From: Magnolia sinica
Taxonomy: Eukaryota; Streptophyta; Magnoliopsida; Magnoliales; Magnoliaceae
Length of the DNA stretch: 64,000 nt
NCBI RefSeq assembly: GCF_029962835.1
Contig: NC_080574.1
Location: 22,542,001 to 22,606,000 of the forward strand
Direction of reading: 5' to 3'
The position numbers and the translations under genes were made by a program. How positions within the stretch are numbered: position 1 is the first letter of the stretch; the number at the start of each line of letters is the position of its first letter. The notes beneath the pieces were generated by a model, which worked only from the letters and a program-made list of their open reading frames with translations, was not told where the DNA came from and made no database searches. Below are positions 12,501 through 23,907 of the stretch, one piece after another.

Positions 12501-12803
12501 CCTTCTAGTCTGAGTTCGGGCTACCGCGGGGTATGGGCCAGGGCTCTAGTCACTTAGGGTCATGTATGGGTGGGACTAGTTCCCTATTTAGATGATTTTG
12601 GATTTGTGGTTTGGATATTTTTATATTTAGTGGCACTTGATATTGCTTTATGACTTACTTATGCTTCATGTCTTGCTAAACTCTCCATTGTTTATGAGAT
12701 CATCCAAATGTAATTAAAATCTGAAGCCCATTAGGGCACCCATGGTACCTGAGAATTTGGGAGATGAGTTCCTACACGGCCCCTGAAAACCCGGGGTGTT
12801 ACA
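9510..12803. repeat. Solo LTR (3.3 kb, Tekay/Del-like ends) nested in the Tat element
   Basis: It begins TGTAACGTCCTGGATTTTC and ends CCCGGGGTGTTACA, forming TGTAAC...GTTACA inverted ends. It is bordered by near-identical 5-mers ATATG (9505-9509) and ATACG (12804-12808), a target duplication with one change. No gag or pol motif is present inside. Very long LTRs with TGTAAC...GGTGTTACA ends are known from Del/Tekay chromoviruses. It has no internal region and most likely formed by LTR-LTR recombination. It is younger than the Tat insertion. Open frames inside are not convincing genes. Confidence 0.8.
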
Positions 12804-12924
12804 ATACGGCTTGGAGGATTTAGGCTTGGACTAATGATGAACCGCCACGTGTACCGTGGAGGTCGACATCCTGCTATTTTACCTTCGGAAACAGCTATCC
12901 GTCATGATTGCAGGTGACAGATTG

Positions 12925-12936
12925 AGGCTATAAAAG
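12925..12936 (+). promoter_or_regulatory. TATA box of the antisense gene in the Tat element
   Basis: GGCTATAAAAGC lies about 140 bp upstream of the first plus-strand ATG (13073) of the antisense gene region. A CT-rich leader (TCCTCTTGCATTTCATTCCTCAG) follows. Motif and spacing fit a plant core promoter. Confidence 0.55.
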
Positions 12937-15298
12937 CTACCCTCCGTTTCCATTTGGATCCTCTTGCATTTCATTCCTCAGAGAGTTTTGCGCCACTAAT
13001 CGTCTTCTGGAGAGCGATTTCCTATGAGTTCTCTCCTTACCAAGCCTTCTTTCATTTTCCTTTAAACACATTATGTCGAACGGTTTAGACGAAGTCCAAA
13101 TAGTCCGAGTAGTGGGTGAGGAATCTGAGTTGGAGAGTACAAACTCCGAGCGCAAGGACTTTGAAGGTCCCTTTGAGGCATTACCTCTCCGGCCTCTAGC
13201 AAAGAAGACTGTGGGCCCAAAAGCAAAGGGTCACGCCCGATGATCGAAGAGAATACCTCAGGATCCGGCTGGAAGGGCCATGGTCGGGCCTTCGGGAGGT
13301 TAATCCGAGGTGGTCGTTCCTAGGGGCTCGGTCTTGGTCGAGTCCCAAATGGATAGAATCTGCATCGAATAATAGATCTTCGACTCGGTGGATATCAGAG
13401 CTCCTTCTCCCCTCGACGCTCCAAGAGATCCAGCCGATGGAGATGTCGTTATCTTCCTTTATGCCCTGTAGTGCAGGCTTCAGTTTCCCATCCACCCGTT
13501 CGTATGTTTGATGACCGCACGTTTGGGGCTGACGCCAGGTTAGCCGGTTCCTAATGCCTGGTGAATTTGGTCTCCTCATACATCATCTGGCATAAACTTA
13601 AGAACCAGGATTTGACGCCGGACGAGTTTTTGTCCATGTACCAAGCTAAACATGACTTGCTCGAGCAGTGGTGGTATTATTTTTCATCAAGGGCCCAATG
13701 TACCCCGGGCCTCATAATCAGACTTCCTTCTTCCAATAAGGATTGGAAGGGCAAATGGTTCTGGGCCTGAGGGGAGTGGGAGGCGTTTGCTTCTGAACCT
13801 GACAACTTGTGGGTCAAAGTGCCCACCAAAATTTTCAATCCAGGTTGAATCCTTTGATATTCGTATTACATCTTATATTTCTAGCTCATTCTTTATTCTA
13901 ATCTGTGTCCTTTGTTTGTAAACTATCCGAAAGGTCCTCCCGACCTATATTCCTTCCTCTGAGCCCAAGTTGTCAGGGCCCGGGTGCTCAAGGAAGATCA
14001 GCTTGTCTTCCACAATATCATTAATCCAGACAACCTCCTTCAGTCTAGATTTTGTATATTCAAGCCCCTCCCCATTGCTCTGGGTGAGTATTGTGACTTC
14101 TTATGTGGTTTGTCTTCTTTGTGAGCATTTTTATGAGCTGATCCTTTTTAGTTAGCTATGGCTGAGGCTTTGAGCTCTAAGAGGAAAAGGGTGTCGATGC
14201 TGCGTCCCCCTCTTAGCGTAATGATGGCTTCTGAGCCATGTGTGAAGATCATGGCGAAGAAGAAGAAGACTACTCCTCATGCGACCAAGCCCGCCGCTAC
14301 TCCTGCCTCAGCCCCCGAGGCTCCTCCAGCTGCCCCATCTCATCCACCTGGGATCGAGAAGGAGGTAGTCGGAGAGACCGCTGTCGCGAGTCTCTCCCAG
14401 GACAGGGACGTCTTGGATGAACCTGTCAATACCAACCTCATTGTTACTGAGGTGGATTTCCTGGCTAACAGGACGGATGTCCTGGTCGGGAATGCCACTA
14501 TGCCCGAGGCCGAGCCTCAAGCCTTAGCTACTAGCGGCGTCGGGAGGGCCGCTGACCTGGTTCCTCTCTCGGGATCAGAGGTGTTTCCGCCCGATTACCA
14601 CATGTCCCTCCTGAACGACTGGGCAGCCAAGCACGCGCCCGAGACGTCATTTGCCAACACTCTCTCCCGCCTTCCTGAGTCATTTGTCAATGACTATGCC
14701 TCAGTCTACTATACAGTAAGCTTTCGAAGTGACTTGCTGGCTCTGATTGTTGCCTTTCTTTTCTAATCCCTTGCTTTTTCAAGCGTTGCCGATGTTTCTC
14801 TTAATTCAAGAGAGACTAAAGGCAATGACCTAGATCGAGAAGGAGAAGGCCGAGCTGGAAGGGCTCCTGAAGGCCTCGATCGCAGAGCAGGAGAAGTTGA
14901 AGGGCCTAGTGGGAGAAGACCAACTAAGGAAATTGATGCTTCAAAGGGAGGTCAATGGGCTTCAGTCTCGTTTAGATTTGACTGAGTCCGAACTTATGAG
15001 TTCAAAAGCTCTTTTCGAACGAGTGGAGAAAGACAATGCTCAGTTGGCAGCTAAGTTTGGACAGGCCAGACGTGACACTGTTGAGGAGCTGGCTAAACAA
15101 CGTGATGAGCTCAAAGCCTTAGCCGCTTCACAAGCTATTGCGGTCGTCGAGGAGTTCAAGTCTTCGGTGGAGAGGTCTGCCGAGCTGGATAGGGTCTACT
15201 ACTATGCATATAACGCCGCTTGCAATGCTTGTTTGGGCGATGTCAAGGGGCTCTATCCAGATCTCGACCTCGACAATCTAGCTACCGATGATGCCTAG
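12925..15298 (+). mobile_element. Antisense gene region of the Tat element (Transposase_28-like, coiled coil)
   Basis: Between integrase and the 3' LTR there is plus-strand coding sequence, opposite to the element. A TATA box (GGCTATAAAAGC, 12925-12936) precedes an ATG at 13073. Coding segments include 13561-13770, with LTPDEFLSMYQAKHDLLEQW and KDWKGKWFW, and 14158-14766, with a Lys-rich then Ala/Pro-rich stretch. The third, 14897-15298, is a coiled coil rich in Glu, Lys and Leu. This matches the antisense ORFs known from Tat/Retand elements (Pfam Transposase_28, putative gypsy type transposon), which are known to contain introns. Function is unknown; this copy is decayed. Confidence 0.75.
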
Positions 15299-15799
15299 GA
15301 TGCTCCTGCTGCTGCTGAGGCTGAGAACGCTCCTATCGTTGCTAAGACCGAAGGGCTCCCAACGCTCAACCTCCCAACTTCGCGGCTGACCCTCCTCCTC
15401 GGAGAGAGTGAATTCATTTTCTTTTTGTAGTGAAACTTTTTGTAGCAAAACAGTGGCGGTTTTACAATTTATAATTTTAATCTGCCTTTTTGAATGATGA
15501 TTTAGTTGGTTGATTGTGGGTCACTTTCATTGGACATGTTGAAATGTCAAATAACGAGCCGACCTCTTCTATAAGGGTCGGCTCGCCGAAGGATCTCATT
15601 TCTGCATGTGAAAAATGGTCTCCCGTAGTGTGCTCAGACGACGAGGCGAACATCTTTTAGATGATCAGCTCGTCGTCGGGATCTTCTTGCTCGACAAAAT
15701 CCCATGTAGATTAACTTGATGTAGAAAAGCATTCTTTATTCAAAATGTAGCTATAACAAGTGGTCCCGACCCTTACATTGTTTCCTTTTACGGATAGTA

Positions 15800-17000
15800 G
15801 ATTTTTAGATGCTCGAAGTTCCAGGGGTGTAGCAACGGTCGTCCTTCCAAGTCCTTCAGGCGATAGGATCCTGGTTTAGCCGAGCCGACTACTCGGTAGG
15901 GCCCTTCTCAGTTCGGGCAAGAGACCCCACCCCAGGTTCTGTAGTATTTTGGAACACACGACGAAGGACGAGATCTCATTGTTGGAATCGCCTTGTTTTG
16001 ACCCTAAAATTGTAGAAACGGTCGACCTGTTGATGCTGAGTTGCAATCCGTAGTTTGACGTCATCTCACAATTCTTCAAGCAAGTCGAGGTTTGCCGCAA
16101 TCAGCTCGGTATTCTGCTCGTCTTGATAGTTCCGCACCCGAGCGATGGGAAGTCTTATCTCGACTGGGACGACAACCTCTGAGCCATATGAGAGGGAGAA
16201 AGGGGTCTCTCATGTGGCTGATTGAGTCGTGGTTCTGTATGCCCAGAGAACAAACAAAAGCTCATTGGCCTAATTGACCTTAGCTTTTTCCAGTTTTGTC
16301 TTGAAATGATGATGGATGACTTTATTCACGGCTTCCACTTGTCTTGAGATAATTCAACCTGTTATTGTTGAATTATTTTCTGTTATCAAACACAATGGTG
16401 CGCGAGATGTCGAACCGATAGATGACGTTCTTCTAAATAAAGTCTGTTATCTTCTATTTAGCAATCTTTGCCACAGGCTTGGCCTCTACCCATTTGGTGA
16501 AATAATGAACCGCTACGATCACATATTTGGTCTGCCCCTTTCCTTGAGGCAAAGGCCCAATAATGTCAATTCCCCACTGAGCAAATAGCCATTGTCCACT
16601 CATGGGGGTCAATGCTTTCATTGGTTGCCTCGGGACAACAGCGAATCTCTGGCACTTATCGCATCTTCGGACGAAGTCCCTGGAATCTTCTTGGATCGTT
16701 GGCTAGAAGTACCCCTGACAAATTATCTTCTGTGCCAAGGCGCGGGCACCAGAGTGATTCCGCAAATTCCTTCATGTATCTCTCGGATCGTGTATTCTAC
16801 TTTATCGGGTCAGAGACATCTGAGGTATGGTTGTGAGTACCCTTTCTTATACAAAGTGTCATCTATGATCGTGTACCGAGCCGCCCTGACTCTCAGACGC
16901 CAAGCTTCCAACCTATCTCAGGGGACCTCGCCGCTCATGAGGTATTTGACTATAGGATCCATCTAGCTCGAAATTGTTCGCACCGAATCAATGATCTCCT
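15800..17000 (-). mobile_element. Tat element integrase region
   Basis: The minus strand encodes an integrase core stretch resembling KYVIVAVHYFTKWVEAKPVA (near 16460-16520), then a segment like YRFDISRTIVFDN. These match the conserved YFTKWVEA and GIPxxIVSDNG blocks of plant gypsy integrases. Weaker flanking sequence fits the zinc-binding and C-terminal parts. Confidence 0.8.
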
Positions 17001-17361
17001 GGTCGGTTCGATTGATGCTCAGCGTATCTAGGAACTCCATAGGGATAATTCTCGGGATGTTTCCTTCAGTCGTCGAGGCCAGCTTCGCAAAGGGCATCAG
17101 CCCTGGAGTTTTTGGTTCTTGGTATTTGACTCACAATGCATTCCTTAAAATTTTTCATTATTTTCTGTGTCTCGCCTAAGTAGGCTATCATTCTCGCCTC
17201 CTTCGCATTGTACTTTGTTGACACCTGGTTCACAATAAGTTGAGAATCGCATCGGACATCGATGAGCTGGACTTTTAGGCTGACGGCAATCTGAGCCCAG
17301 TTAACAGTGCCTCATACTCAGCCTCATTGTTTGATGCCCTGAACCTAAGCCTAATCGCATA

Positions 17362-17580
17362 CTAAACAGTGGCTACATCGGGTGCGACCAGGACGATCCT
17401 CGCTCCTCGTTTTGAATTGGACAACCCGTCCACGAACAGGGTCCATCTTTCAGACTTTATCTCAACTCTAGGGTCCTTGGGGGGTGAAGGAACTGGGGGA
17501 GTGACAAAGCTCGTTGTTGGGTTTGTCAAAACCTCTGAGCTATTTCCTCCAAGTTCGTAGTTCGAAGTCGTGAATTCCAC
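17362..17580 (-). mobile_element. Second (archaeal-type) RNase H of the Tat element
   Basis: The segment WTLFVDGLSNSKRGARIVL lies after the first RNase H and before integrase. An extra RNase H of this kind is a known hallmark of the Tat lineage and is thought to have been acquired separately from the original pol RNase H. This is the main basis for the lineage call. Confidence 0.8.
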
Positions 17581-17699
17581 TATAAAATCGGCTACTATTT
17601 GGCCCTTGATTACAGTCCTTGGTTGATACTGTATGTCGAACTCCCTAAGCTTAATAGCCCACTTGGTCAGATGTCCAGATATTTCAGGCTTCTGAAGTA

Positions 17700-18800
17700 C
17701 TTGTCGGAGCGGCGAATCTGTGACAACGATGATGGAATGTGCTTGAAAGTATGGGCGTAACCGTCATGCGAAGATGACCAAACTCAAGGCAAGCTTCTCC
17801 ATACTCGGGTACCAAGTCTCCACTGGAACCAACGCCTTACTAGTATAATAAACAGGATGTTGTTTGCCCTCAACTCTGATAAGAGTTAAGCTGACGGCTG
17901 ACGCAAAAACTGTTAGGTAAAGGAGCAAGGGCTCTCCTTCTTCAGGTTTGGACAGCAATGATGGTGACCCTAAATATCGTTTCAGCTAATGGAAGGCTTG
18001 CTCGCAATCGGGGGTCCACTCTGCTCTCTTGTGACCCTTCAATTGTCGAAAGAAGGGGATGCACTTATCAGTGGCCCTGGAAATGAAGCGGCTGAGTGCA
18101 GCGACCCTTCTAGTGAGACATTAGATCTCCTTCACTGTTCGAGGCGAGCTCATGTCGAGGAGAGCCTTGATCTTATCGGGGTTTGCTTCGATTCCTCTCT
18201 GACTGACTTGGAAATCGAGGAACCCCAACCCTACGCCAAAAACACATTTGACCAGATTTAACTTCATACGATACCTCCGTAGGATTGAGAAGGTCTCGCC
18301 AAGGTCTGATACGTGATCGGATGCTCTAATGCTCTTCACGAGCATATCATCGACATAAACTTTCATAGTTTGCCTGATCTGCCAAGCAAACATTTGGTTG
18401 AGTAACCTCTGATATGTTGCGCCAGTATTTTTGAGGCCGAAGGGCATGACCCAGTAACAGTATAGCCCTTTGTCAGTAACGAAGGTTGTCTTCTGTCTGT
18501 CGGGAGGGTGCATCGCTATTTGATTGTAGCCGGAGTATGTGTCCATGAAGCTGAGAAGCTCATGCCCAACTGTACTATCGACCAATTAGTCGATCCTGTA
18601 AAGAGAAAAACTGTCCTTGGGACAAGCTTTGTTCAGGTCTGAGTAGTCTACGCAAACTTGTCATTTTCCATTAGCCTTTTTCACAGAGTACCACGTTGGT
18701 GATTCACTCTGGGTAGTGAACTTCTTTGATGAAACTAGCACCGAGGAGTTTAGTGAGCTCATCAGCAATTGCAACATATCTCTCGAGCTTGAAGGCCCTT
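17700..18800 (-). mobile_element. Tat element reverse transcriptase and RNase H region
   Basis: RT motifs are FMDTYSGYNQIAMHP, KTTFVTDKGLYCYWVMPFGL, NTGATYQRLLNQMF and the catalytic YVDDMLVKS box (near 18335-18365). Downstream come the connection and first RNase H segments with KQHPVYYTSKAL and KLALSLVIFA. Order and motifs are those of Ty3/gypsy pol. Confidence 0.9.
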
Positions 18801-19044
18801 CTTTTCTACTTGACTGACTTGTGCTTCGGGTCTACGTCCAGCTTGTGAACCATCACCTCGAGGGCAATGCTTAGCATATCATAATAAGACCAGGCGAAGA
18901 CATCTCTGTGCTGCCTTAGGAAGTTGAGTGTTAGTGTTGGACAGTGACAATCCGAGCTGAACTGTTTTAGTCGGATCCCTGTCATCAAGAGGGAGGACCA
19001 CAAGGTCTTCCATGGAAGATCTCTCTAAGGCTACTTCTCTAGGG

Positions 19045-19400
19045 TCAAGCGTGTTGACTGTAAGGGCCTGTTTTGTCGTGCCCTTCCTGACTGCCACAGA
19101 ATAGCATCGTCATGCCTCTCGTTAATCTCCTCTGAGATACCCAATTCCCCCCCAACGCAGGAAATTTCATCATTAAATGATACGTAGATACTACCGTCCT
19201 CATGGAGTTGAGGGAAGATCGTCCGAGGATGACATTATATGCCGAGGGCATGTTTACTATCAGGAAGTCGACCAGTAAGGTGACCTGATTCCGACCTTCG
19301 CCTGCCGTGACTGGGAGGGAGATCGCTCCCTCTGAAATCACTTTATCACCAGCAAAGTATGCAATGGAGTCCGGATGGGTCGGAGGCATGATCTATCAAT
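19045..19400 (-). mobile_element. Tat element protease region
   Basis: The segment reads VDFLIVNMPSAYNVILGRSS and LNSMRTVVSTYHLMMKFP, the conserved C-terminal part of the retropepsin domain (with the ILGR flap-proximal motif) in plant Tat/Athila elements. It lies between gag and RT as expected. Confidence 0.78.
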
Positions 19401-19639
19401 CCCCATCTTGTCGAATGCTTCTGAATACAAAATGTCGGCTGAGCCTCCGATGTCGATTAAGATTCAATATACTTTATGATTGGCTATGGTCATTGCGACC
19501 ACAAGCACATCGTCATGAGGATGCTGAATTCCTCACACGTTGTATTCCGTGGATGTCAGACTGCATAAGCTCATCCGAGGCTCCTTACTTGGACTGTCGG
19601 TAAGATAAATATAATGCTTGGGGTCGGTGCTACGAGCAT

Positions 19640-21300
19640 AGGCTTTCCGAGCTTAATTCGAATCCCCACCTCCTGATGGTCCCCCATATATCGTTCAGAT
19701 CTCGACAGTATCGTCCGCTACTTGGCTCGACGATTCGTCCTTCCAAGGTTATTTCTCTTCCTTTACATATTGTTGCAGACTGCCCTTTGCAAATGAGAGT
19801 CTCAATTTCTTCTTTCAAGTCGACACAATCGTTGGTGTTGTGTCCATGGTCGTGATGAAAGTGGCAATACTTGCGCTTGTCCCACTGACCTGCTTCTGTC
19901 TTCATACAGCTCAGCCAATGCAGTAGCCTTTTATCCCTGATATCTAGCAAGATTTTCTCTAGTGATGCGTTGAGGGGAGTATACGAGTTGAACTTACTTT
20001 CAGGTCTTCTGCTCGGCCTCCGATCACGGGAAGTACTCTCATCCAACCTCCTTTTGTTTGCTTGTGGTGGTGTCTCATCCTTCCGCCTCTTTTCTTTGGA
20101 TGAATGTTCCGAGCTTTGGTTATTCTTCCACGAGTTAAAGAACTCTTCGACGTTCGTGTAGTTCTGCGCTTAACTTATGAGCTCTCCAAGGGTAGTCGAC
20201 GGGTTCTTCCCTATTGAGAAAAGGAACCTCCCGTCCTTAAGCCCGCTGATCATCACGGTCAGAGACATTTTATCGGAGTAGTCGTCGACCTGCGGAGCCT
20301 CCTCGTTGAAACGAGAGATGTAATCTTTCAGTGACTCTCCCCTCTTTTGCTAAGGGGGGAGTAAGTGAGTTAACGGCTTACGGCTCTTCTTGCCGACGAT
20401 GAACTGCGTCAGGAACGCCATACTAAGCTTGACAAATGTGCTAATTGACCTTGGCTTAAGTTATCGGTGCGAACTCCTCACAGCCCCTGTAAGAGTTATG
20501 GAGAATGCTCTACACATCATCGCCTTTGAGGCCGACCGGATTTGCATCCAAGAGCGATAGGATTCCATCTGTTTGGTCGGGTCTCCAAACCCCGAGTATT
20601 GAATAATGGGGGGCATCCTAAACCTTGGAGCCATCACTACGCCCATGATGTCACTGGTAAACGGGAGTTCGGTCCCCTCCATCATTGCTTCTACTGCAAT
20701 CGGAGTCGATACCTGGTGGCCTTGTTGTAGACTCTTAATTTGGTTTCAAAGTTCATCAAGCTGGGCCTCCCAAGGGTCTCTGTTTTCAGCGACTGTTTCA
20801 CGAGAAACCTCAACCTCGGGTGTTTTACCCCTTCTTCTCTTCTCTAACTCGTGTTGAATGTCAGTTGGGGCTAACGCCAAGGTCTCAGACATGTAAGTCG
20901 GAACCCAAGTTGCTGCATTTCGAACATGATTTAGTGCCCGAGTTGACATGCTTCGAGATGCCTCAGCTCGTGAGCTTACGAGAATGGGTCGCTTTGCTTC
21001 CATTAGAGCGACATCCCCTTGATCGGGGGGTGGATGTTGTTTTGCCGCTTGCTACTGTTTCATCTGGTTAATCTCATTAACCAATGCTTGCACCTGATTT
21101 TGCAACGCCCGATACTTTCCTCATCGACTTCAAGTCCGTTAAGACGGTCCTGTTGGAGCTGATTCAGCATGAAGTATTGAAGATGAACGTCGTTGTCCAA
21201 TAGGCTCAGGTTCCGCGGCTGCTATTAGAAGTGCCTTCTTCTTTCCTCTAACCATTTTCGGTAAAGTTACTAAAAACCTTTCGTTCAACTTCTCACAGAT
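19640..21300 (-). mobile_element. Tat element gag region
   Basis: It contains gag capsid motifs such as FRMPPIIQYSGFGDPTKQ near 20570-20620, a typical plant gypsy gag start, and a nucleocapsid-like finger YCHFHHDHGHNTNDC followed by LKEEIETLI near 19800-19870. This CX3H-type motif is common in Tat/Athila gag. Part of a broken element. Confidence 0.82.
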
Positions 21301-21310
21301 GGTGCCAAAA
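21294..21310 (-). promoter_or_regulatory. Primer-binding site of the Tat element
   Basis: Directly inside the right-hand LTR the minus strand reads TTTTGGCACCATCTGTG. This has the same layout as the TTGGCGCCGTCTGTGGGA-type primer-binding region seen in many plant gypsy elements. It shows that the right LTR is the 5' one and that the element is transcribed on the minus strand. Confidence 0.75.
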
Positions 21311-22081
21311 TATTGATGCAAAAATTTGGTTCACCCTCGCTGAGCTCTGACACTCGCGCCAAGCCCTATAAGCCTGCACAGGGGAAGGACAAAGGAGACC
21401 TTAGCTAGAGCAAGGGACCCTCCGATGCCAAAGTCAAGCTAGGAATCTGAGTCTAAGTAGTGTGGGTAAGTTTCGGGTGAGAGATTTTGCGTACCTGTAT
21501 CTACACATGAGTTCCCTATTTATACCGTTTGATTTGAGTTAACGTGCCCTTCATTCTCGCATGATCTTTGCCACTACGCGGAAGCTAAGCGTTTGAAGGT
21601 GTGGGCGGTTATCCTCAGATCGCGCGCCGGATTTTACTCCATACGTGCGTTACTAGAGTCGATCCTTGAGTGTAATCGTAGGCTTCATCTCCGTCCAAGC
21701 CGACCCTACAGTCTAAATCCATACACAAGCCGAGCTTAGCCTCTTGTCGACAAGGATTGGGTCGGAGCTAATAGTGGAAGTGTGTAATGGCTTCTTTCGG
21801 ATTCCAGACTAATATGAAAGCTCTACAAAAGAACTTGGAAGCTGAACCTTGGTTATTACCAGACTGGGTTAGACTAGCCATCGTTGCCAAGCTAAGGTTC
21901 AGCTCTACAAAAGAACTTGGAAGCAGAACCTTGGTTGCTACCGGACTGGGTTAGACTAGCCGTCGCTGCCGAGCTAAGGTTCAGCTCGTCAGACTTGATC
22001 GTTCGGCTTTCTATGGCAAGTTCACTTAGTCAGCCGAGCCGAGTAAATTCCTTCAAAAGCTGGCTCATACTTCCGATTACA
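21311..22081 (-). repeat. 5' LTR of the Tat element (right copy), with 82-bp tandem duplication
   Basis: This LTR aligns with 8517-9208 along its whole length and is followed outward by GTTAT at 22082-22086. A block starting CTCTACAAAAGAACTTGG occurs twice here (21821 and 21903, period 82) but once in the other LTR, which accounts for nearly the whole length difference (771 versus 692). The duplication therefore arose after insertion or in one reverse-transcription product. Confidence 0.88.
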
Positions 22082-22086
22082 GTTAT

Positions 22087-22957
22087 AATTTTTAGTATTG
22101 CTTTCATCTTGCTCACGGGGTCATTGCTCCTTTTTCTATCTATTCTATTTAACGTATAATTATTGGGCCTCATGTTATATTTGATTTTCAAGATTTTTTT
22201 TTTTAAAAAAAAAAAAAACTCAAATGCGGAAGAAATTCAACTTCCATCAGCCGCCTAATACCGTGCACACTCAACAGTTGGCTGATATTTCTATGGCCTT
22301 GCCGTCATGTCTTTGCGACCTCATCAACATTTTGGATGGGAAGTAAACATTCCAGTAGCCCTTGGAAGTTTTCAATGGTGGGTTTCAATCACTACTGGTT
22401 CATGTGGTATGGTCTACCTACGGTTTGGATCTGCTTCTTTTTTTGGATCGTGCACTGAAATGAATTTTCAAAATGGATGGACGGTGTGGATATAAAGCAC
22501 ATACGTCACAGTAGGCCCCATAGTCAGGAATCCACCGACCTCGGTGGATCCGGGGGTCCACCGAAACCGCGCGCCCGTCTTACTAATTACGCAGTCCGCT
22601 TCCCTGCACCCCTTGCACGAATCGTCATGCAGTTCCCCTGGCAAAAGGACTGGATTCATGTGGTAATGTTGTGCTGCACCATTGGTGGTGAATGGTGATC
22701 GTTCAAACGTACACAACAGACCGCGCAAATCACTGTGGATGAAACAAAAATAAAATAAAAATGGACGGACCAGATAATATGTATAATCTGATTTCCCTTT
22801 CAAAATTGACCAATCAAAATATTGCTTTTAACCATCCATTTGTAGCCATTAATTGGATGGTAAGGATTGATTTTTAACAGTACGATTCTAGAGTTTGCTC
22901 CATCCACTGTGGATGAAACAAAAATAAAATAAAAACGGACGGACCAGATAATATGTC
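22087..22957. other. Gene-free stretch with a half MITE and a 52-bp direct repeat
   Basis: A T12/A14 hairpin-like run lies at about 22192-22219. About 22310-22572 is the right half of the GTGGTCCACCTGAGATTTGGATCTGC repeat family, ending in a small CGGTGGATCCGGGGGTCCACCG hairpin. A 52-bp block (22731-22782) recurs with one change at 22905-22956, right next to the start of the RAD16-like pseudogene. Confidence 0.65.
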
Positions 22958-23907
22958 AGAATGCAGAAGGTAAAGGAAAGACTCTGGTTGTGGAAGGCGA
23001 TGGAACGATTGAAGAAGGTGGTTATGAGAAGGAGGGAATGGCTGTGATTGAAGAAAGCAGGGTGGGTCGAGATATCAGCTTGGACGAGATGATTGAAAAT
23101 GGACCTTCTCTTCATCCCTACCGAAGCCCTAAAGAAATGAAAGACACATGTACTGACAACTGGCAAGGTACAGCGAGGAGAAAAGGTCGACAGAAGGAGG
23201 ATAAATCCCATTTATGGTGGATAGTATGTGAGACAGCGGTACAGTACTGGGTCGATGGCTATAAAACAGATGGTGTTGGTTTGAATGTGTTCAATGAAAA
23301 CTTGGCAGAAGTGGCGGAGGATCCCCAGGGCTTGGCCGTGTCTCTCTATCCAGGCATCAAATGGAATGGCTGGCTTGGGCCTTAAAGCAGGAGGCATTAA
23401 AGATTGCTGGCGGTATCCTTGCTGATGAGATGAGAATGGGAAAGACAATTGAAGCGATTTCGCTCATTCTCGCTGCTCGTATTATTTATCCAATGGGCTG
23501 CAGTTGCAGTACATCTACACCCTCTCCATGGTCTGTTGAATGCACACTCGTAGTTTGCCCTGTGGTTGGCTTGGATCAGTGGAAGGATGAGATTGCTTTG
23601 TCGACTAACGAAAAGAGCACTAAATTTCTGGTTTATCATGGGCCCACAAGAAACTTGCGTCTTGAGCAGCTCTCTGAATGCAATATAGTATTGACAACTT
23701 ATGATACTGTTGCAGCGGATTACAAAAATCACTCACCAAAGGATTCATATGTAGGAAAGGAGCTAGTGAGACTAAAGAGCAGGAAAAAGAACAAACAGAT
23801 AAGGGTGCTACTTCTTCCAATGGCAGTTCGATGGCTGCCGACCAAGGTTCATCACCAATGAAATCAGTTTTGTACTATGTGAAGTGGCACCTATTATTTT
23901 AGACAAG
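22958..23907 (+). pseudogene. RAD16-like pseudogene, segment 1 (N-terminus, helicase motifs I-Ia)
   Basis: The first part (to about 23365) is Gly/Glu-rich and ends with NENLAEVAEDPQ, matching the family's linker before the helicase. The next frame gives MEWLAWALKQEALKIAGGIL and ADEMRMGKTIEAISLILA (motif I), CTLVVCPVVGLDQWKDEI (motif Ia) and NIVLTTYDTVAADY. One frameshift near 23350-23360 separates the two parts. Just before the donor site at 23908 a second frame change occurs, followed by PIILDK, a degraded form of the family's RIILDEA. Confidence 0.88.

Larger units (their letters stand above)
8517..22081 (-). mobile_element. Ty3/gypsy LTR retrotransposon fossil, Tat/Retand-type, with nested solo LTR
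   Basis: Two LTRs in the same orientation (8517-9208 and 21311-22081) are flanked by the 5-bp direct repeat GTTAT (8512-8516, 22082-22086). Minus-strand order is gag, protease, RT, RNase H, a second RNase H, integrase, then a long 3' region with an antisense gene. The second RNase H and the antisense gene point to the Tat/Retand branch. Without the nested insertion the element is about 10.3 kb. The LTRs differ at roughly one base in ten by eye, which suggests several million years or more. The reading frames are broken many times (ten or more). Confidence 0.93.

Noticed and set aside
14158-15298. A host coiled-coil gene
   Set aside because: It lies inside the LTR-bounded Tat element at the place where this lineage carries antisense ORFs, so it belongs to the element.
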